Below, one piece after another: positions 33,064 to 41,481 of a DNA stretch of 64,000 bases. The position numbers were made by a program, and so were the translations under genes. Origin of the DNA: BOKV01 sp041397525 (lineage in GTDB: Bacteria > Pseudomonadota > Alphaproteobacteria > Rhizobiales > Rhizobiaceae); the NCBI GenBank assembly GCA_041397525.1, contig JAWKWL010000001.1:659734-723733 (forward strand). Reading direction: 5' to 3'. The notes under the pieces were generated by a model, which was not told where the DNA came from, ran no database searches, and worked only from the letters and a program-made list of their open reading frames with translations. Within the stretch, counting starts at the first letter, position 1, and every line of letters begins with the position of its first letter.

Positions 33064-33089
33064 AAAAAACCATACATACGTATTTTTTT
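33064..33089. promoter_or_regulatory. Candidate TetR operator
   Basis: An A-run, the palindrome ATACGTAT (33076-33083, part of CATACATACGTAT) and a T-run make up an almost symmetric AT-rich site 7-32 bases before the TetR start. Position and symmetry suit autorepression; the assignment is inference. Confidence 0.45.
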
Positions 33090-33127
33090 CAAGTTGAAAT
33101 CCATGCCTGCTCCGTTTGCCGACGAAG

Positions 33128-33490
33128 TTAGCGCGACAGGCCCTTTTGCTTCAGTTCCTCCTCGTAGCCAGCCATGCGCCCGGCCACGTCAGACCCCATT
33201 TCATGGAGATAGCCCCAGGTAAAAATCCCGGTGTCATGCATGTCGTCAAACACGATGCGCACGGCGTAATTTCCCGTTGGCAATATTTGCATGATTGCGA
33301 CATTGCGCTTGCCGAAAATGAGCTTGCGCTGGTCCGGCGAATGGCCCTGGACCTCGGCTGAGGGAGACTGCACACGCAGCAGTTCAGCTGGAATTGTGAA
33401 GCGCTCGCCATTGGCAAAGGCGATGGTCAGGGACCGCTTGTCACCGGAAACCCGCAACTCGGTTGGCTTGGGATGGTTGTCCTGTTGCAT
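33128..33490 (-). CDS. DUF971-domain protein
   Basis: A 120-residue protein consisting of one DUF971 domain (the N-terminal domain of gamma-butyrobetaine hydroxylase): TELRVSGDKRSLTIAFANGERFTIPAELLRV, then GNYAVRIVFDDMHDTGIFTWGYL. In stand-alone form it is linked in some bacteria to Fe-S or P-loop protein partners; its function here is undefined. I use the ATG at 33490; the frame can extend ten codons further. Divergent from the flavoprotein at 33625. Confidence 0.8.
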   Translation of the reverse strand: MQQDNHPKPTELRVSGDKRSLTIAFANGERFTIPAELLRVQSPSAEVQGHSPDQRKLIFGKRNVAIMQILPTGNYAVRIVFDDMHDTGIFTWGYLHEMGSDVAGRMAGYEEELKQKGLSR

Positions 33491-33624
33491 TTTCGGCGCT
33501 TTTCCCCTGCATTGCCACATTCGGCAATTGGGTTTTTGGCCCGCGCCGTCTAAATGTCAATCAGACTTGTCAACAAATACGCCAACCATCATGCAGGCAA
33601 ACAATCATTCCGGGAGATCATGAA

Positions 33625-34848
33625 ATGGCCGCAGCGCGAAATGTCGTTGTTATTGGTGGCGGACAGGCAGCAGCTTCATTCTCCGCAAAACTGCGCGAAC
33701 TGGACAATGACTGCAATATCACGATCGTCGGTGACGAACCAGTCCTGCCCTATCAACGCCCGCCATTGTCGAAAAAATACATGACCGGCGAAATGAGCCT
33801 CGACCGGTTGCTGTTGCGCCCGCAGGCTTGGTATGACGAGCACCGCATTGAATGCCGAACCGGCATTTCCGTGACCGGTATCTCACCCTCGGAAAAAACC
33901 GTCGCACTGTCTGATTCGACGACGCTGCATTATTCCCACCTGTTGATTGCAACCGGTGCCACGCCGCGACGCCTGGCTCCCGCCGCCGGCGGAAATCTTG
34001 CCGGAGTCTACACCCTGCGCAGCCTGGCTGACGCCGATGAAATGGCCGCTCATTTCAAGCCAGGCAAACGCCTGCTGATTGTCGGCGGCGGCTATATCGG
34101 CCTTGAGGCTGCAGCCGTTGCCGCCTCGCTTGGCCTCACAGTTCATGTGGCGGAAATGGCTGACCGCATACTACAGCGCGTAGCATCTCCAGCTACCAGT
34201 GACTATTTCCGGGACCTGCACAAAGCACACGGCGTCACCATCATGGAAAATGCATCCTTGATTCGCCTGACCGGCACAAACGGGCATGTCAGCGCTGCCG
34301 AATTTGCGGACGGCACCCTGCTTGAAACGGATTTTGTCCTGGTTGGCATCGGCGTCATTCCCAATTCGCAACTTGCAAGCAGTGCAGGACTTGGCGTGGG
34401 CAACGGCATCGAGATCGACAACCAGTGCCGCACCTCGGACCCGTCCATTCTGGCAGCAGGCGATTGTGCCAGTTTCATCCATCACGGCAACCGCATCAGG
34501 CTTGAATCGGTGCAGAATGCCATCGAGCAGGCGGAAGCAGCAGCCCACACAGTCGCAGGCAACGAGGTCCACTACCAGCCGACGCCCTGGTTCTGGTCCG
34601 ACCAGTATGACGCAAAACTGCAAATTGCCGGGCTGAACACAGGTTACGACCGGACCGTCTTGCGACTTGGCAGCCGCGAAGGCGCGCATTCGATCTGGTA
34701 TTTTTCCGGCAACAGGTTCCTTGCGGTCGATGCCATGAATGACTCGCGCTCTTACATGTTTGGCAAGAAATTGCTCGAACTGAACCGGCCGGTGACGCCT
34801 GACCAAGCCGAAAACCCGGACTTTGACCTCAAAACTCTCATCAATTAG
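33625..34848 (+). CDS. FAD/NAD(P)-dependent ferredoxin-reductase-like oxidoreductase
   Basis: A 407-residue flavoprotein of the rubredoxin/ferredoxin reductase type (putidaredoxin-reductase-like). It has an FAD site at NVVVIGGGQAAASFSAKL, the PYQRPPLSKKYMTGE loop, an NAD site at LLIVGGGYIGLEAAAVAASLG and the second FAD motif ILAAGDCASF. Such enzymes feed electrons from NAD(P)H to a ferredoxin and a P450 or dioxygenase; no partner is adjacent. GGGAG lies before the ATG at 33625. A longer frame from 33463 runs into the divergent DUF971 gene and is rejected. Confidence 0.9.
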   Translation: MAAARNVVVIGGGQAAASFSAKLRELDNDCNITIVGDEPVLPYQRPPLSKKYMTGEMSLDRLLLRPQAWYDEHRIECRTGISVTGISPSEKTVALSDSTTLHYSHLLIATGATPRRLAPAAGGNLAGVYTLRSLADADEMAAHFKPGKRLLIVGGGYIGLEAAAVAASLGLTVHVAEMADRILQRVASPATSDYFRDLHKAHGVTIMENASLIRLTGTNGHVSAAEFADGTLLETDFVLVGIGVIPNSQLASSAGLGVGNGIEIDNQCRTSDPSILAAGDCASFIHHGNRIRLESVQNAIEQAEAAAHTVAGNEVHYQPTPWFWSDQYDAKLQIAGLNTGYDRTVLRLGSREGAHSIWYFSGNRFLAVDAMNDSRSYMFGKKLLELNRPVTPDQAENPDFDLKTLIN

Positions 34849-34945
34849 CCGACATGCCGCAGCGCCAGGGCAGACCAAGCCTTGCCATCGCCGCATTCCC
34901 CGCTACAACAGGGCTCGCTTGCGCATAATCGCCTGGGAAACGAGA

Positions 34946-36874
34946 ATGAAACCTGACACCCCACTTCTCGACACGGTCAACATCCCTGCGGATGTACGCA
35001 AGCTTTCCGACGCAAGCCTTCCTCAGCTTGCGGAGGAAGTGCGCGCCGAAATGATCGATGCGGTATCGCAGACCGGCGGTCACCTCGGAGCAGGACTGGG
35101 CGTGGTCGAATTGACGGTCGCAATCCATCACGTGTTCAACACCCCGCATGACCGCCTGATCTGGGATGTCGGCCACCAATGCTATCCGCACAAGATCCTG
35201 ACCGGCAGGCGCGACCGCATTCGCACACTGCGCCAGAAGGACGGGCTTTCAGGCTTCACCCGCCGGGCGGAAAGTGAATATGATCCCTTTGGCGCAGCCC
35301 ACTCATCGACATCGATCTCGGCAGGTCTGGGAATGGCTGTCGCGAGCGAACATTCAGGCATTGCGCGCAATGTGATTGCCGTCATTGGTGACGGAGCAAT
35401 GTCTGCGGGCATGGCATATGAAGCACTCAACAATGCCGGTGCACTCGATGCCCGTTTGATAGTCATCCTCAACGACAACGACATGTCGATTGCCCCGCCG
35501 ACGGGAGCCATGAGTGCTTATCTCGCGCGGCTCGCGACCGGGCGCACCTATATGGGCATTCGCGAACTCGGCAAGAAAATGACCGCCTATCTCGGCAAGA
35601 CGGTGGACCGTGCGATCACCCGCGCCGTGGAGCACGCCCGCGGTTATGTCACCGGCGGCACGCTGTTTGAGGAATTGGGCTTCTATCATATCGGTCCGAT
35701 TGATGGCCACGACCTGTCGACCCTGCTTCCGGTGCTGCGCAATGTCCGCGACAATGCCAAGGGCCCCGTGCTGATCCACTGCATTACCCGCAAGGGCAAG
35801 GGCTACCCGCCAGCCGAGGCATCTGCCGACAAATATCACGGCGTCAACAAGTTCGATGTGATTTCAGGCAAGCAGGCAACCGCAACGCCCAACGCGCCAA
35901 GCTATACCAAGGTCTTCGGTCAGGCCCTTGTCCAGGAGGCCCGCCAGGACAAGGATATTGTCGCAATTACCGCCGCCATGCCCTCAGGCACCGGCATTGA
36001 CCTGTTCGGGGAGGTGTTTCCCGAACGCACCTATGACGTCGGCATTGCCGAGCAGCATGCCGTGACCTTCGCCGGTGGCCTCGCTTCGGAAGGGCTGAAG
36101 CCGTTTTGCGCAATCTATTCGACCTTCCTGCAACGCGCCTATGACCAGGTAGTCCACGACATTTCGCTGCAAGGCCTGCCGGTGCGTTTTCCGATTGATC
36201 GTGCTGGTTTTGTTGGCGCTGACGGCCCGACGCACGCTGGCGCATTTGATATTACCTATCTCGCGACACTGCCGGGTTTTGTCGTCATGGCTGCTGCTGA
36301 CGAAGCCGAACTCAAACACATGGTGCGCACGGCTGCCACCTATGACGATGGCCCGATTGCCTTCCGCTATCCGCGTGGCGAAGGTGTTGGCGTCGAATTG
36401 CCGGAGCGCGGCAAGTTCCTTGAAATCGGCAAGGGCCGCATCATCCGCGAAGGCAGCAAGATCGCCCTGCTCTCGCTCGGCACCCGCCTCGCAGACTGCC
36501 TGCTGGCCGCCGAGGATCTGGAGGCCGCGGGGCTTTCCACCACGGTTGCAGATGCCCGCTTCGCCAAACCGCTCGACGCCGAACTCATTGCCAGGTTGGC
36601 GCGCGAGCATGCTGTTCTGGTTACCGTCGAAGAAGGCGCAATCGGCGGTTTCGGCTCGCATGTCGCGCAGTTCCTGGCAAGCAATGGCATACTCGACGGC
36701 AAGCTGAAGTTCCGCTCGCTGTTCATGCCCGACCGCTATGTCGAGCAAGCATCGCCTGCGGTGATGCTGGCTGACGCCGGTCTTGATGCACGCGGGATTG
36801 CAGCATCCGTAATGCAGGCACTGGGTTCCGACGAAGCTGCTGTCAGGGCGCTGGCCAACCTGTCAAAGGCCTGA
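34946..36874 (+). CDS. dxs: 1-deoxy-D-xylulose-5-phosphate synthase
   Basis: Dxs condenses pyruvate and glyceraldehyde 3-phosphate to DXP, the first step of the MEP isoprenoid pathway, using thiamine diphosphate. The 642-residue protein has the N-terminal GGHLGAGLGVVELTVAIHHVF and WDVGHQCYPHKILTGR, the ThDP motif IGDGAMSAGMAYEALNNAG, the catalytic-glutamate segment GIAEQHAVTFAGG and DRAGFVGADGPTHAG. The ATG at 34946 follows GGGAAACGAGA; an extended frame to 34823 overlaps the flavoprotein and is not used. A second isoprenoid precursor gene is not seen nearby. Confidence 0.96.
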   Translation: MKPDTPLLDTVNIPADVRKLSDASLPQLAEEVRAEMIDAVSQTGGHLGAGLGVVELTVAIHHVFNTPHDRLIWDVGHQCYPHKILTGRRDRIRTLRQKDGLSGFTRRAESEYDPFGAAHSSTSISAGLGMAVASEHSGIARNVIAVIGDGAMSAGMAYEALNNAGALDARLIVILNDNDMSIAPPTGAMSAYLARLATGRTYMGIRELGKKMTAYLGKTVDRAITRAVEHARGYVTGGTLFEELGFYHIGPIDGHDLSTLLPVLRNVRDNAKGPVLIHCITRKGKGYPPAEASADKYHGVNKFDVISGKQATATPNAPSYTKVFGQALVQEARQDKDIVAITAAMPSGTGIDLFGEVFPERTYDVGIAEQHAVTFAGGLASEGLKPFCAIYSTFLQRAYDQVVHDISLQGLPVRFPIDRAGFVGADGPTHAGAFDITYLATLPGFVVMAAADEAELKHMVRTAATYDDGPIAFRYPRGEGVGVELPERGKFLEIGKGRIIREGSKIALLSLGTRLADCLLAAEDLEAAGLSTTVADARFAKPLDAELIARLAREHAVLVTVEEGAIGGFGSHVAQFLASNGILDGKLKFRSLFMPDRYVEQASPAVMLADAGLDARGIAASVMQALGSDEAAVRALANLSKA

Positions 36875-36879
36875 ATGCT

Positions 36880-36993
36880 TCAGCCGACAAGCACCAGCCT
36901 GATGCCATAGGCAACCGCCCCCACGGTCATCACGCCAAGAAGCCACAGGGCCGCGAACCATCCGATCCACTGCAACCAGGAATACCGCGCCAT
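36880..36993 (-). CDS. Small DUF2474/CydX-like subunit of the bd oxidase
   Basis: A 37-residue single-helix protein (YSWLQWIGWFAALWLLG, then GAVAYGIRLVLVG) whose ATG overlaps the cydB stop (TGATGG). Short one-helix proteins of this type, DUF2474, follow cydAB of the cyanide-insensitive class and are thought to stabilise the oxidase like CydX. It ends six bases before the convergent dxs stop. Confidence 0.8.
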   Translation of the reverse strand: MARYSWLQWIGWFAALWLLGVMTVGAVAYGIRLVLVG

Positions 36994-38000
36994 CAGTGAT
37001 AGCCTTCATTCGGATCCACCTTGCCGCGAAATACCCAGTAGGAATAGGCGGTATAGGCAATGATCACGGGAACAAGCACGGCAGCACCGGCCAGCAGGAA
37101 GGCAAGACTTGAATCGGGGGCTGCCGCTTCCGCAATCGTCAGTGATGGCGGCACGATATGCGGAAAGAAGCTGATACCGATGCCAGCGAAACTGAACACA
37201 AAAATCGCCAGCGCCGAAACGAAAGGCTGCGCATCCTTGTTATCAGCAAGTCCGGTGAACAGCATCCAGGCACTGCCTGCAACCAGGAACGGTACCGCCA
37301 GGGAATAGTTGGCCGCAGGCAGGGTAAACCAACGTTCGAAATAGACCGGGTTGAGAAACGGTGTCCAGATCGAAACTATCCCGATCAGCGCCAGCGTGCC
37401 GATGCCGGTTTTCCAGGCAAGATTGCGTGCCCGCAATCGCAACGGACCTTCGGTTTTCATTGTCAGCCAGGTCGAGCCTAGCAAGGCATAACCGACAACG
37501 ACAGCCACGCCGGTAAGGACAGAGAATGGCGTCAGCCAGTCCCACCAGCCGCCCGCATAGGCACTATTCTCGATGTGAATTCCCTGTACCAGCGCACCAA
37601 GCGCAATGCCCTGCATCAGCGCGGCAACGGTAGAGCCAATGCTGAAGGCCCAGTCCCAGACGAACTTGGCGCGGTTCGTGCGCCAGCGGAACTCGAAGGC
37701 AACGCCACGGAACACCAGCCCCAGCAGCATGGCTGTGATCGGCACATAGAGTGCCGGCATCACCGTTGCATAGGCCAGAGGAAACACCGCAAACAATCCG
37801 CCGCCGCCCAGTACCAGCCATGTCTCGTTGCCGTCCCATACAGGTGCCACCGAATTCATCATCGTGTCGCGGTCACGTATATCCGCATGGAACGGAAACA
37901 GGATGCCAACACCAAGATCAAAACCGTCAAGGATCACATAGGCAAGCACGGCAAAGGCAATGAGCCCGGCCCAGATGAAAGAGAGTTCAAGCCCCATCAT
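36993..38000 (-). CDS. cydB: Cytochrome bd-type ubiquinol oxidase subunit II
   Basis: CydB/CioB is the 335-residue, eight-to-nine-helix partner of CydA in the quinol:O2 oxidoreductase. It shows the N-terminal IWAGLIAFAVLAYVILDGFDLGVG, SVAPVWDGNETWLVLGGGGLFAVFPLAYA and GVAFEFRWR. The final EGYH immediately precedes the overlapping small subunit. The gene overlaps the 3-prime end of cydA by four bases. Confidence 0.95.
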   Translation of the reverse strand: MMGLELSFIWAGLIAFAVLAYVILDGFDLGVGILFPFHADIRDRDTMMNSVAPVWDGNETWLVLGGGGLFAVFPLAYATVMPALYVPITAMLLGLVFRGVAFEFRWRTNRAKFVWDWAFSIGSTVAALMQGIALGALVQGIHIENSAYAGGWWDWLTPFSVLTGVAVVVGYALLGSTWLTMKTEGPLRLRARNLAWKTGIGTLALIGIVSIWTPFLNPVYFERWFTLPAANYSLAVPFLVAGSAWMLFTGLADNKDAQPFVSALAIFVFSFAGIGISFFPHIVPPSLTIAEAAAPDSSLAFLLAGAAVLVPVIIAYTAYSYWVFRGKVDPNEGYH

Positions 38001-39439
38001 TGAACCGTTCCTTCTCTGCTGCCCGAAGCTGCCGCCTGCGGCATGAAAGGCCCAGGCAGCAGCCCGCCTGCCCGTTGTGGCCCTGCGTCCTCATCATGTT
38101 GCGGGTCGTAATGCTCCGGGGATTTGCCCATGAGCCGCAGGATGTAGAAAACACCGGCCCCGAACACCAGGAAATAGACAATCGCAAAGGCAACCAGCGA
38201 CCCTGCAACCGCAGGAGCGGCGATCGGCGAGATCGACTGTGCCGTCGTCATGTGCCCATAGACGGTCCAAGGCTGGCGGCCGACCTCCGTGGTGACCCAG
38301 CCCGCCAGTACCGCCAGAAAGCCGCTCGGACCTGCCAGGATTACTGCGCGATGCAGCATTGCGCTGGTGCCAAGCGTTCCGCGATAGCGCGCCCACAGGC
38401 TCCACAGCCCGATGCCAAGCATGCCGAAACCAAGCCCGACCATGATCCTGAACGACCAGAACACGATTGGTACAGGCGGCCATTCCTCGCGCGGAAATTC
38501 CTTGAGGCCCTTTACCTCGCCGTCCGGTTCATGCGTCAGGATCAGCGATCCGAGCTTCGGGATCCCGATTTTGTAGAGCGTCTCTGCCGCCTCATTGTCC
38601 GGCAGGCCGAACAGGATCAGCGGCGCCCCCTTCTGCGTCTCGTAATGCCCTTCCATCGCTGCAACTTTCGCCGGTTGGTGGTCGAGCGTGTTGAGACCGT
38701 GAAAGTCACCGGCCACGATCTGCAGCGGGCTGACCAGCGCGGCCATCCACATCGCCATCGAGAACATCAGGAGCGCTGCCGGTTGCGGCATGGCGATTGC
38801 GCGGTTGCGCAGCAGGTGCCATGCGCCCACAGCGCCTACCACAAAAGCAGTCGTGAGATAGGCAGCCAGCACCATGTGCACCAGTCGGTAGGGAAATGAA
38901 GGGGTGAAAATGATTGCCCACCAGTCTTCCGGAACGAACTGCCCCGCCTCGTTCACCGAAAAACCCTGTGGTGTCTGCATCCATGAATTGACGGCCAGAA
39001 TCCAGGTGGCCGAAAGCAGGGTCCCGAACGCGACCATGGCCGTTGCTAAGAAATGCAGGCCAGGTCCCACCCTCGTTCGCCCGAAAAGCATGACACCCAG
39101 AAATCCGGCTTCGAGGAAAAAAGCGGTCAGCACTTCATAGCCCATCAAAGGGCCGATGACCGGGCCAGCCTTGTCGGAGAACACGCTCCAGTTCGTTCCG
39201 AACTGGTAGGACATGACAATGCCCGACACGACACCCATGCCAAAAGCGACAGCGAATATCTTCTTCCAATAGTCAAAAAGCCTGAGGTAGACATCCTTGC
39301 CCGTCGCCAGATGCAACGCTTCCAGCACCGCCAGATAACTGGCCAAGCCAATCGAAAAAGCCGGGAAAATGATGTGAAACGACACAGTGAAGGCAAACTG
39401 CATCCGCGCCAGTAGGGCGGCGTCCATTCCTTCGAACAT
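37997..39439 (-). CDS. cydA: Cytochrome bd-type ubiquinol oxidase subunit I (cyanide-insensitive-like)
   Basis: The 480-residue catalytic subunit carries the haems and quinol site. Recognisable are ARMQFAFTVSFHIIFPAFSIGLA with an axial histidine, MSYQFGTNWSVFSDKAGPVIG, SWMQTPQGF and GWVTTEVGRQPWTVYG. The quinol loop is short, as in CioA. I start at ATG 39439, which has GAAGGG eight bases upstream; ATG 39448 is also possible. A perfect inverted repeat lies upstream (39467-39523) and may be the regulatory site. The operon is cydA-cydB-DUF2474. Confidence 0.94.
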   Translation of the reverse strand: MFEGMDAALLARMQFAFTVSFHIIFPAFSIGLASYLAVLEALHLATGKDVYLRLFDYWKKIFAVAFGMGVVSGIVMSYQFGTNWSVFSDKAGPVIGPLMGYEVLTAFFLEAGFLGVMLFGRTRVGPGLHFLATAMVAFGTLLSATWILAVNSWMQTPQGFSVNEAGQFVPEDWWAIIFTPSFPYRLVHMVLAAYLTTAFVVGAVGAWHLLRNRAIAMPQPAALLMFSMAMWMAALVSPLQIVAGDFHGLNTLDHQPAKVAAMEGHYETQKGAPLILFGLPDNEAAETLYKIGIPKLGSLILTHEPDGEVKGLKEFPREEWPPVPIVFWSFRIMVGLGFGMLGIGLWSLWARYRGTLGTSAMLHRAVILAGPSGFLAVLAGWVTTEVGRQPWTVYGHMTTAQSISPIAAPAVAGSLVAFAIVYFLVFGAGVFYILRLMGKSPEHYDPQHDEDAGPQRAGGLLPGPFMPQAAASGSREGTVQ

Positions 39440-39466
39440 GTCTGGCATCCCTTCAATATTCACTAT

Positions 39467-39523
39467 CGCAAATATGTAGCATTGGGCAGGACAGCCACCA
39501 TGGCGCATTGTCGCATATTTGCG
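39467..39523. promoter_or_regulatory. Inverted repeat upstream of cydA
   Basis: CGCAAATATG (39467-39476) and its exact complement CATATTTGCG (39514-39523), separated by 37 bases, flank the region where the cydA promoter should lie. Two half sites a few helical turns apart suggest a dimeric regulator that may loop the DNA. No match to an FNR box is seen. Confidence 0.5.
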
Positions 39524-39545
39524 TTGTTACAAAATATCGACCGGA

Positions 39546-40181
39546 TTATTGACCCAGGGGCAAACGGCAACAGCCCTCATACGCAGCAGGAAAGTCGCCA
39601 TCCTTGCCGTTTTCTCTCAGCATATCGATCCGCCAGCGAAAGTGACGGTCTGACATGCCGTCGGAACATTCGAAATCCTGCGCCACAATCGCAGTCATCC
39701 GTTCCTGTTCATTCTCGGCCACCAGCGCGTAGCGGTATTGGCGCCCCAATGTCGTGACAGCGACGCCGAGCGGCAGACTGTATTCGGCAACGTCGATAGC
39801 AGAAAAAGACAGATTGTTGGTCGTCAGTACACCATCCCAGAAAGGCTCCGTGCCGCTGCAATGAAGCCCCGAGGGCAATTCAGTACCGTCGATATGGGTC
39901 ACTTGCGTCGGCGCAAGAAACTTCATCGCAACCCACCCATCCGAATCTGATGCGATTACCCTGCCCCATTCGCCGCCAGCCGAATTGACCACTTCCAGAA
40001 CCTCGACCGGACTTGCATCCGGAGGATAATCACCAATCACATCGGACGAAGGATCAGGCGCCAGCCTGATATTGAGAACATCACCCGCCGCAACGCCTGT
40101 AACCTTGTAATATCCGGGCTCGGCAGCAACCGCGTGAGCGGTGGCAGCAAGAAATATCAACGCCGAAATCAGGCTGCGCAT
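39546..40181 (-). CDS. Exported SH3-domain protein
   Basis: A 211-residue protein with a signal peptide (LISALIFLAATAHAVAAEP) and a bacterial SH3 domain (YKVTGVAAGDVLNIRLAPDPSSDVIG, WGRVIASDSDGWVAMKFL). A second domain with four cysteines follows (LHCSGTEPFWDGVLTTNN, DFECSDGMSDRHF, GCCRLPLG), matching the COG3650-like domain of periplasmic proteins. A wall or lipid-linked role is likely but unproven. Divergent from cydA, which is encoded on the same strand further on; it has its own leader. Confidence 0.8.
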   Translation of the reverse strand: MRSLISALIFLAATAHAVAAEPGYYKVTGVAAGDVLNIRLAPDPSSDVIGDYPPDASPVEVLEVVNSAGGEWGRVIASDSDGWVAMKFLAPTQVTHIDGTELPSGLHCSGTEPFWDGVLTTNNLSFSAIDVAEYSLPLGVAVTTLGRQYRYALVAENEQERMTAIVAQDFECSDGMSDRHFRWRIDMLRENGKDGDFPAAYEGCCRLPLGQ

Positions 40182-40240
40182 GACCGTCCTCCAAGTGATT
40201 GTCTCCTATACTTCAACATGCAGGGGTGGAAACGGCAATG

Positions 40241-40271
40241 AAAAACCTGCCCGGTTGTCTGCCGGACAGGT
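40241..40271 (-). terminator. Rho-independent terminator after the peroxiredoxin gene
   Basis: On the minus strand ACCTGTCCGG and CCGGGCAGGT form a 10-bp stem with one G-U pair around a seven-base loop, followed by TTTTTC. It starts about 35 bases after the peroxiredoxin stop at 40307. Confidence 0.75.
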
Positions 40272-40306
40272 CATCATCCCTGTGGTATTGGAGATAGCGC
40301 TTGGGA

Positions 40307-40936
40307 TCAGCTGATCCTGGTCATGCGCAGATAGGGTTTCAATTCGCGGAAACCCTGCGGATAGGCAGTCTTCGCCTCATCAGACGAGACCGAAAGCGGT
40401 ATGATGACATCCTTGCCCGGGAGCCAGTCCGCTGGCATCGCCACTTTCTTTGCGTCCGATGTCTGCAACGCATCGATCACGCGCAGGATTTCATCGAAGT
40501 TACGCCCGATGGTCATCGGATAGGTCATGGTCAGGCGGATCTTCCTGTTCGGATCGATGATGAAAACCGAGCGCACCGGCGCGGTGTCGCTTTCACCGGG
40601 ATGGATCATGTCATAGAGCTTCGCCACGGCAAAATCAGGATCGGCAATGATCGGGAACTTCAGATCGGTGTTCTGGGTTTCATTCACATCCCTGATCCAC
40701 TGCATGTGCTCGCCCACATTGTCGGTGGACAGCCCGATCGGCTTCGTGTTCCGCTTGTCGAATTCGGCAGCGAGTTGCGCAGTACGGCCCATCTCGGTCG
40801 TGCATACAGGCGTAAAATCCGCTGGATGGCTGAAGAAAAACACCCAGCTGTTGCCAATGAACTTGTGGAAATTGATGGTTCCGTTGGTGGAGTCGGCAGT
40901 GAAGTCGGGAGCGATTTCGCCAATACGCAGTGACAT
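40307..40936 (-). CDS. 1-Cys peroxiredoxin (Prx6 type)
   Basis: A 209-residue peroxidase that reduces hydrogen peroxide and alkyl hydroperoxides. The active-site segment is FFFSHPADFTPVCTTE, with the peroxidatic Cys near residue 46. The long C-terminal extension (RVIDALQTSDAKKVAMPADW, then GKDVIIPLSVSSDEAKTAYPQG) identifies the Prx6 class. GAGGAAAGGATACACA precedes the ATG at 40936; a longer frame is not supported. It follows the persulfide genes on the same strand but has its own leader, and a terminator follows. Confidence 0.93.
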   Translation of the reverse strand: MSLRIGEIAPDFTADSTNGTINFHKFIGNSWVFFFSHPADFTPVCTTEMGRTAQLAAEFDKRNTKPIGLSTDNVGEHMQWIRDVNETQNTDLKFPIIADPDFAVAKLYDMIHPGESDTAPVRSVFIIDPNRKIRLTMTYPMTIGRNFDEILRVIDALQTSDAKKVAMPADWLPGKDVIIPLSVSSDEAKTAYPQGFRELKPYLRMTRIS

Positions 40937-41083
40937 TGTGTATCCTTTCCTCGATTGAAGCCGGTCATGCGCAAGCCACGAGGATGAGGGAGGGAGCCTC
41001 ATGGCATCGCGCATGACCGCAGTTGCGCCGGCATTTGCCGGCGGAAGACGACAGCCATAAGCCGCCGCCTGTCCCTGGAATGT

Positions 41084-41419
41084 TCAGCCTGCCTGCTGGG
41101 CAACCATGTACAGGTTGGCCGAGCGCGCACCCGAACGGCAATAGGCCAGTACCGGCTGCGGCAGTTCGCGAAGTGCAGCAGCCATGTCAACTGCATTCTC
41201 ACGCGTCAGGCCACCGCTGATAACCGGGATATAGCGAAACTCCAGTCCTGCCGCCTTGGCCTGCGCCTCGATCTGTCCATGCGGTACAGCACCTTGTTCG
41301 GCATCTGGCCGGTTGCAGATGATCGACTTGAACCCGGCTTCCGCAGCGGCCTTGACCTCACTTGCAGAAATCTGCGGCGAGACCGAAAAGCCTTTTGCAA
41401 TCAATGTATAACCCATCAC
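41084..41419 (-). CDS. DUF442/TIGR01244-type sulfurtransferase (Blh-like)
   Basis: A 111-residue phosphatase-like-fold protein: SVSPQISASEVKAAAEAGFKSIICNRPD and the catalytic loop AYCRSGARSANLY, with Cys in a CX5R frame. The family (beta-lactamase-hydrolase-like, Blh N-terminal domain) acts as a sulfurtransferase beside persulfide dioxygenase in bigR operons. Here it is encoded 62 bases downstream of the persulfide dioxygenase gene, the two parts being separate proteins rather than fused. Confidence 0.88.
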   Translation of the reverse strand: MMGYTLIAKGFSVSPQISASEVKAAAEAGFKSIICNRPDAEQGAVPHGQIEAQAKAAGLEFRYIPVISGGLTRENAVDMAAALRELPQPVLAYCRSGARSANLYMVAQQAG

Positions 41420-41437
41420 ACACTCCCGTTGAGAATC

Positions 41438-41458
41438 GTTGCGCCACCTCAGCGCAAC
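41438..41458. other. Small hairpin between persulfide dioxygenase and sulfurtransferase genes
   Basis: GTTGCGC and GCGCAAC form a perfect 7-bp stem with a seven-base loop. There is no T-run, so it is more likely an mRNA stabiliser or processing point than a terminator. Confidence 0.4.
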
Positions 41459-41481
41459 GTAACGTTGTCACCAGCCGGACA

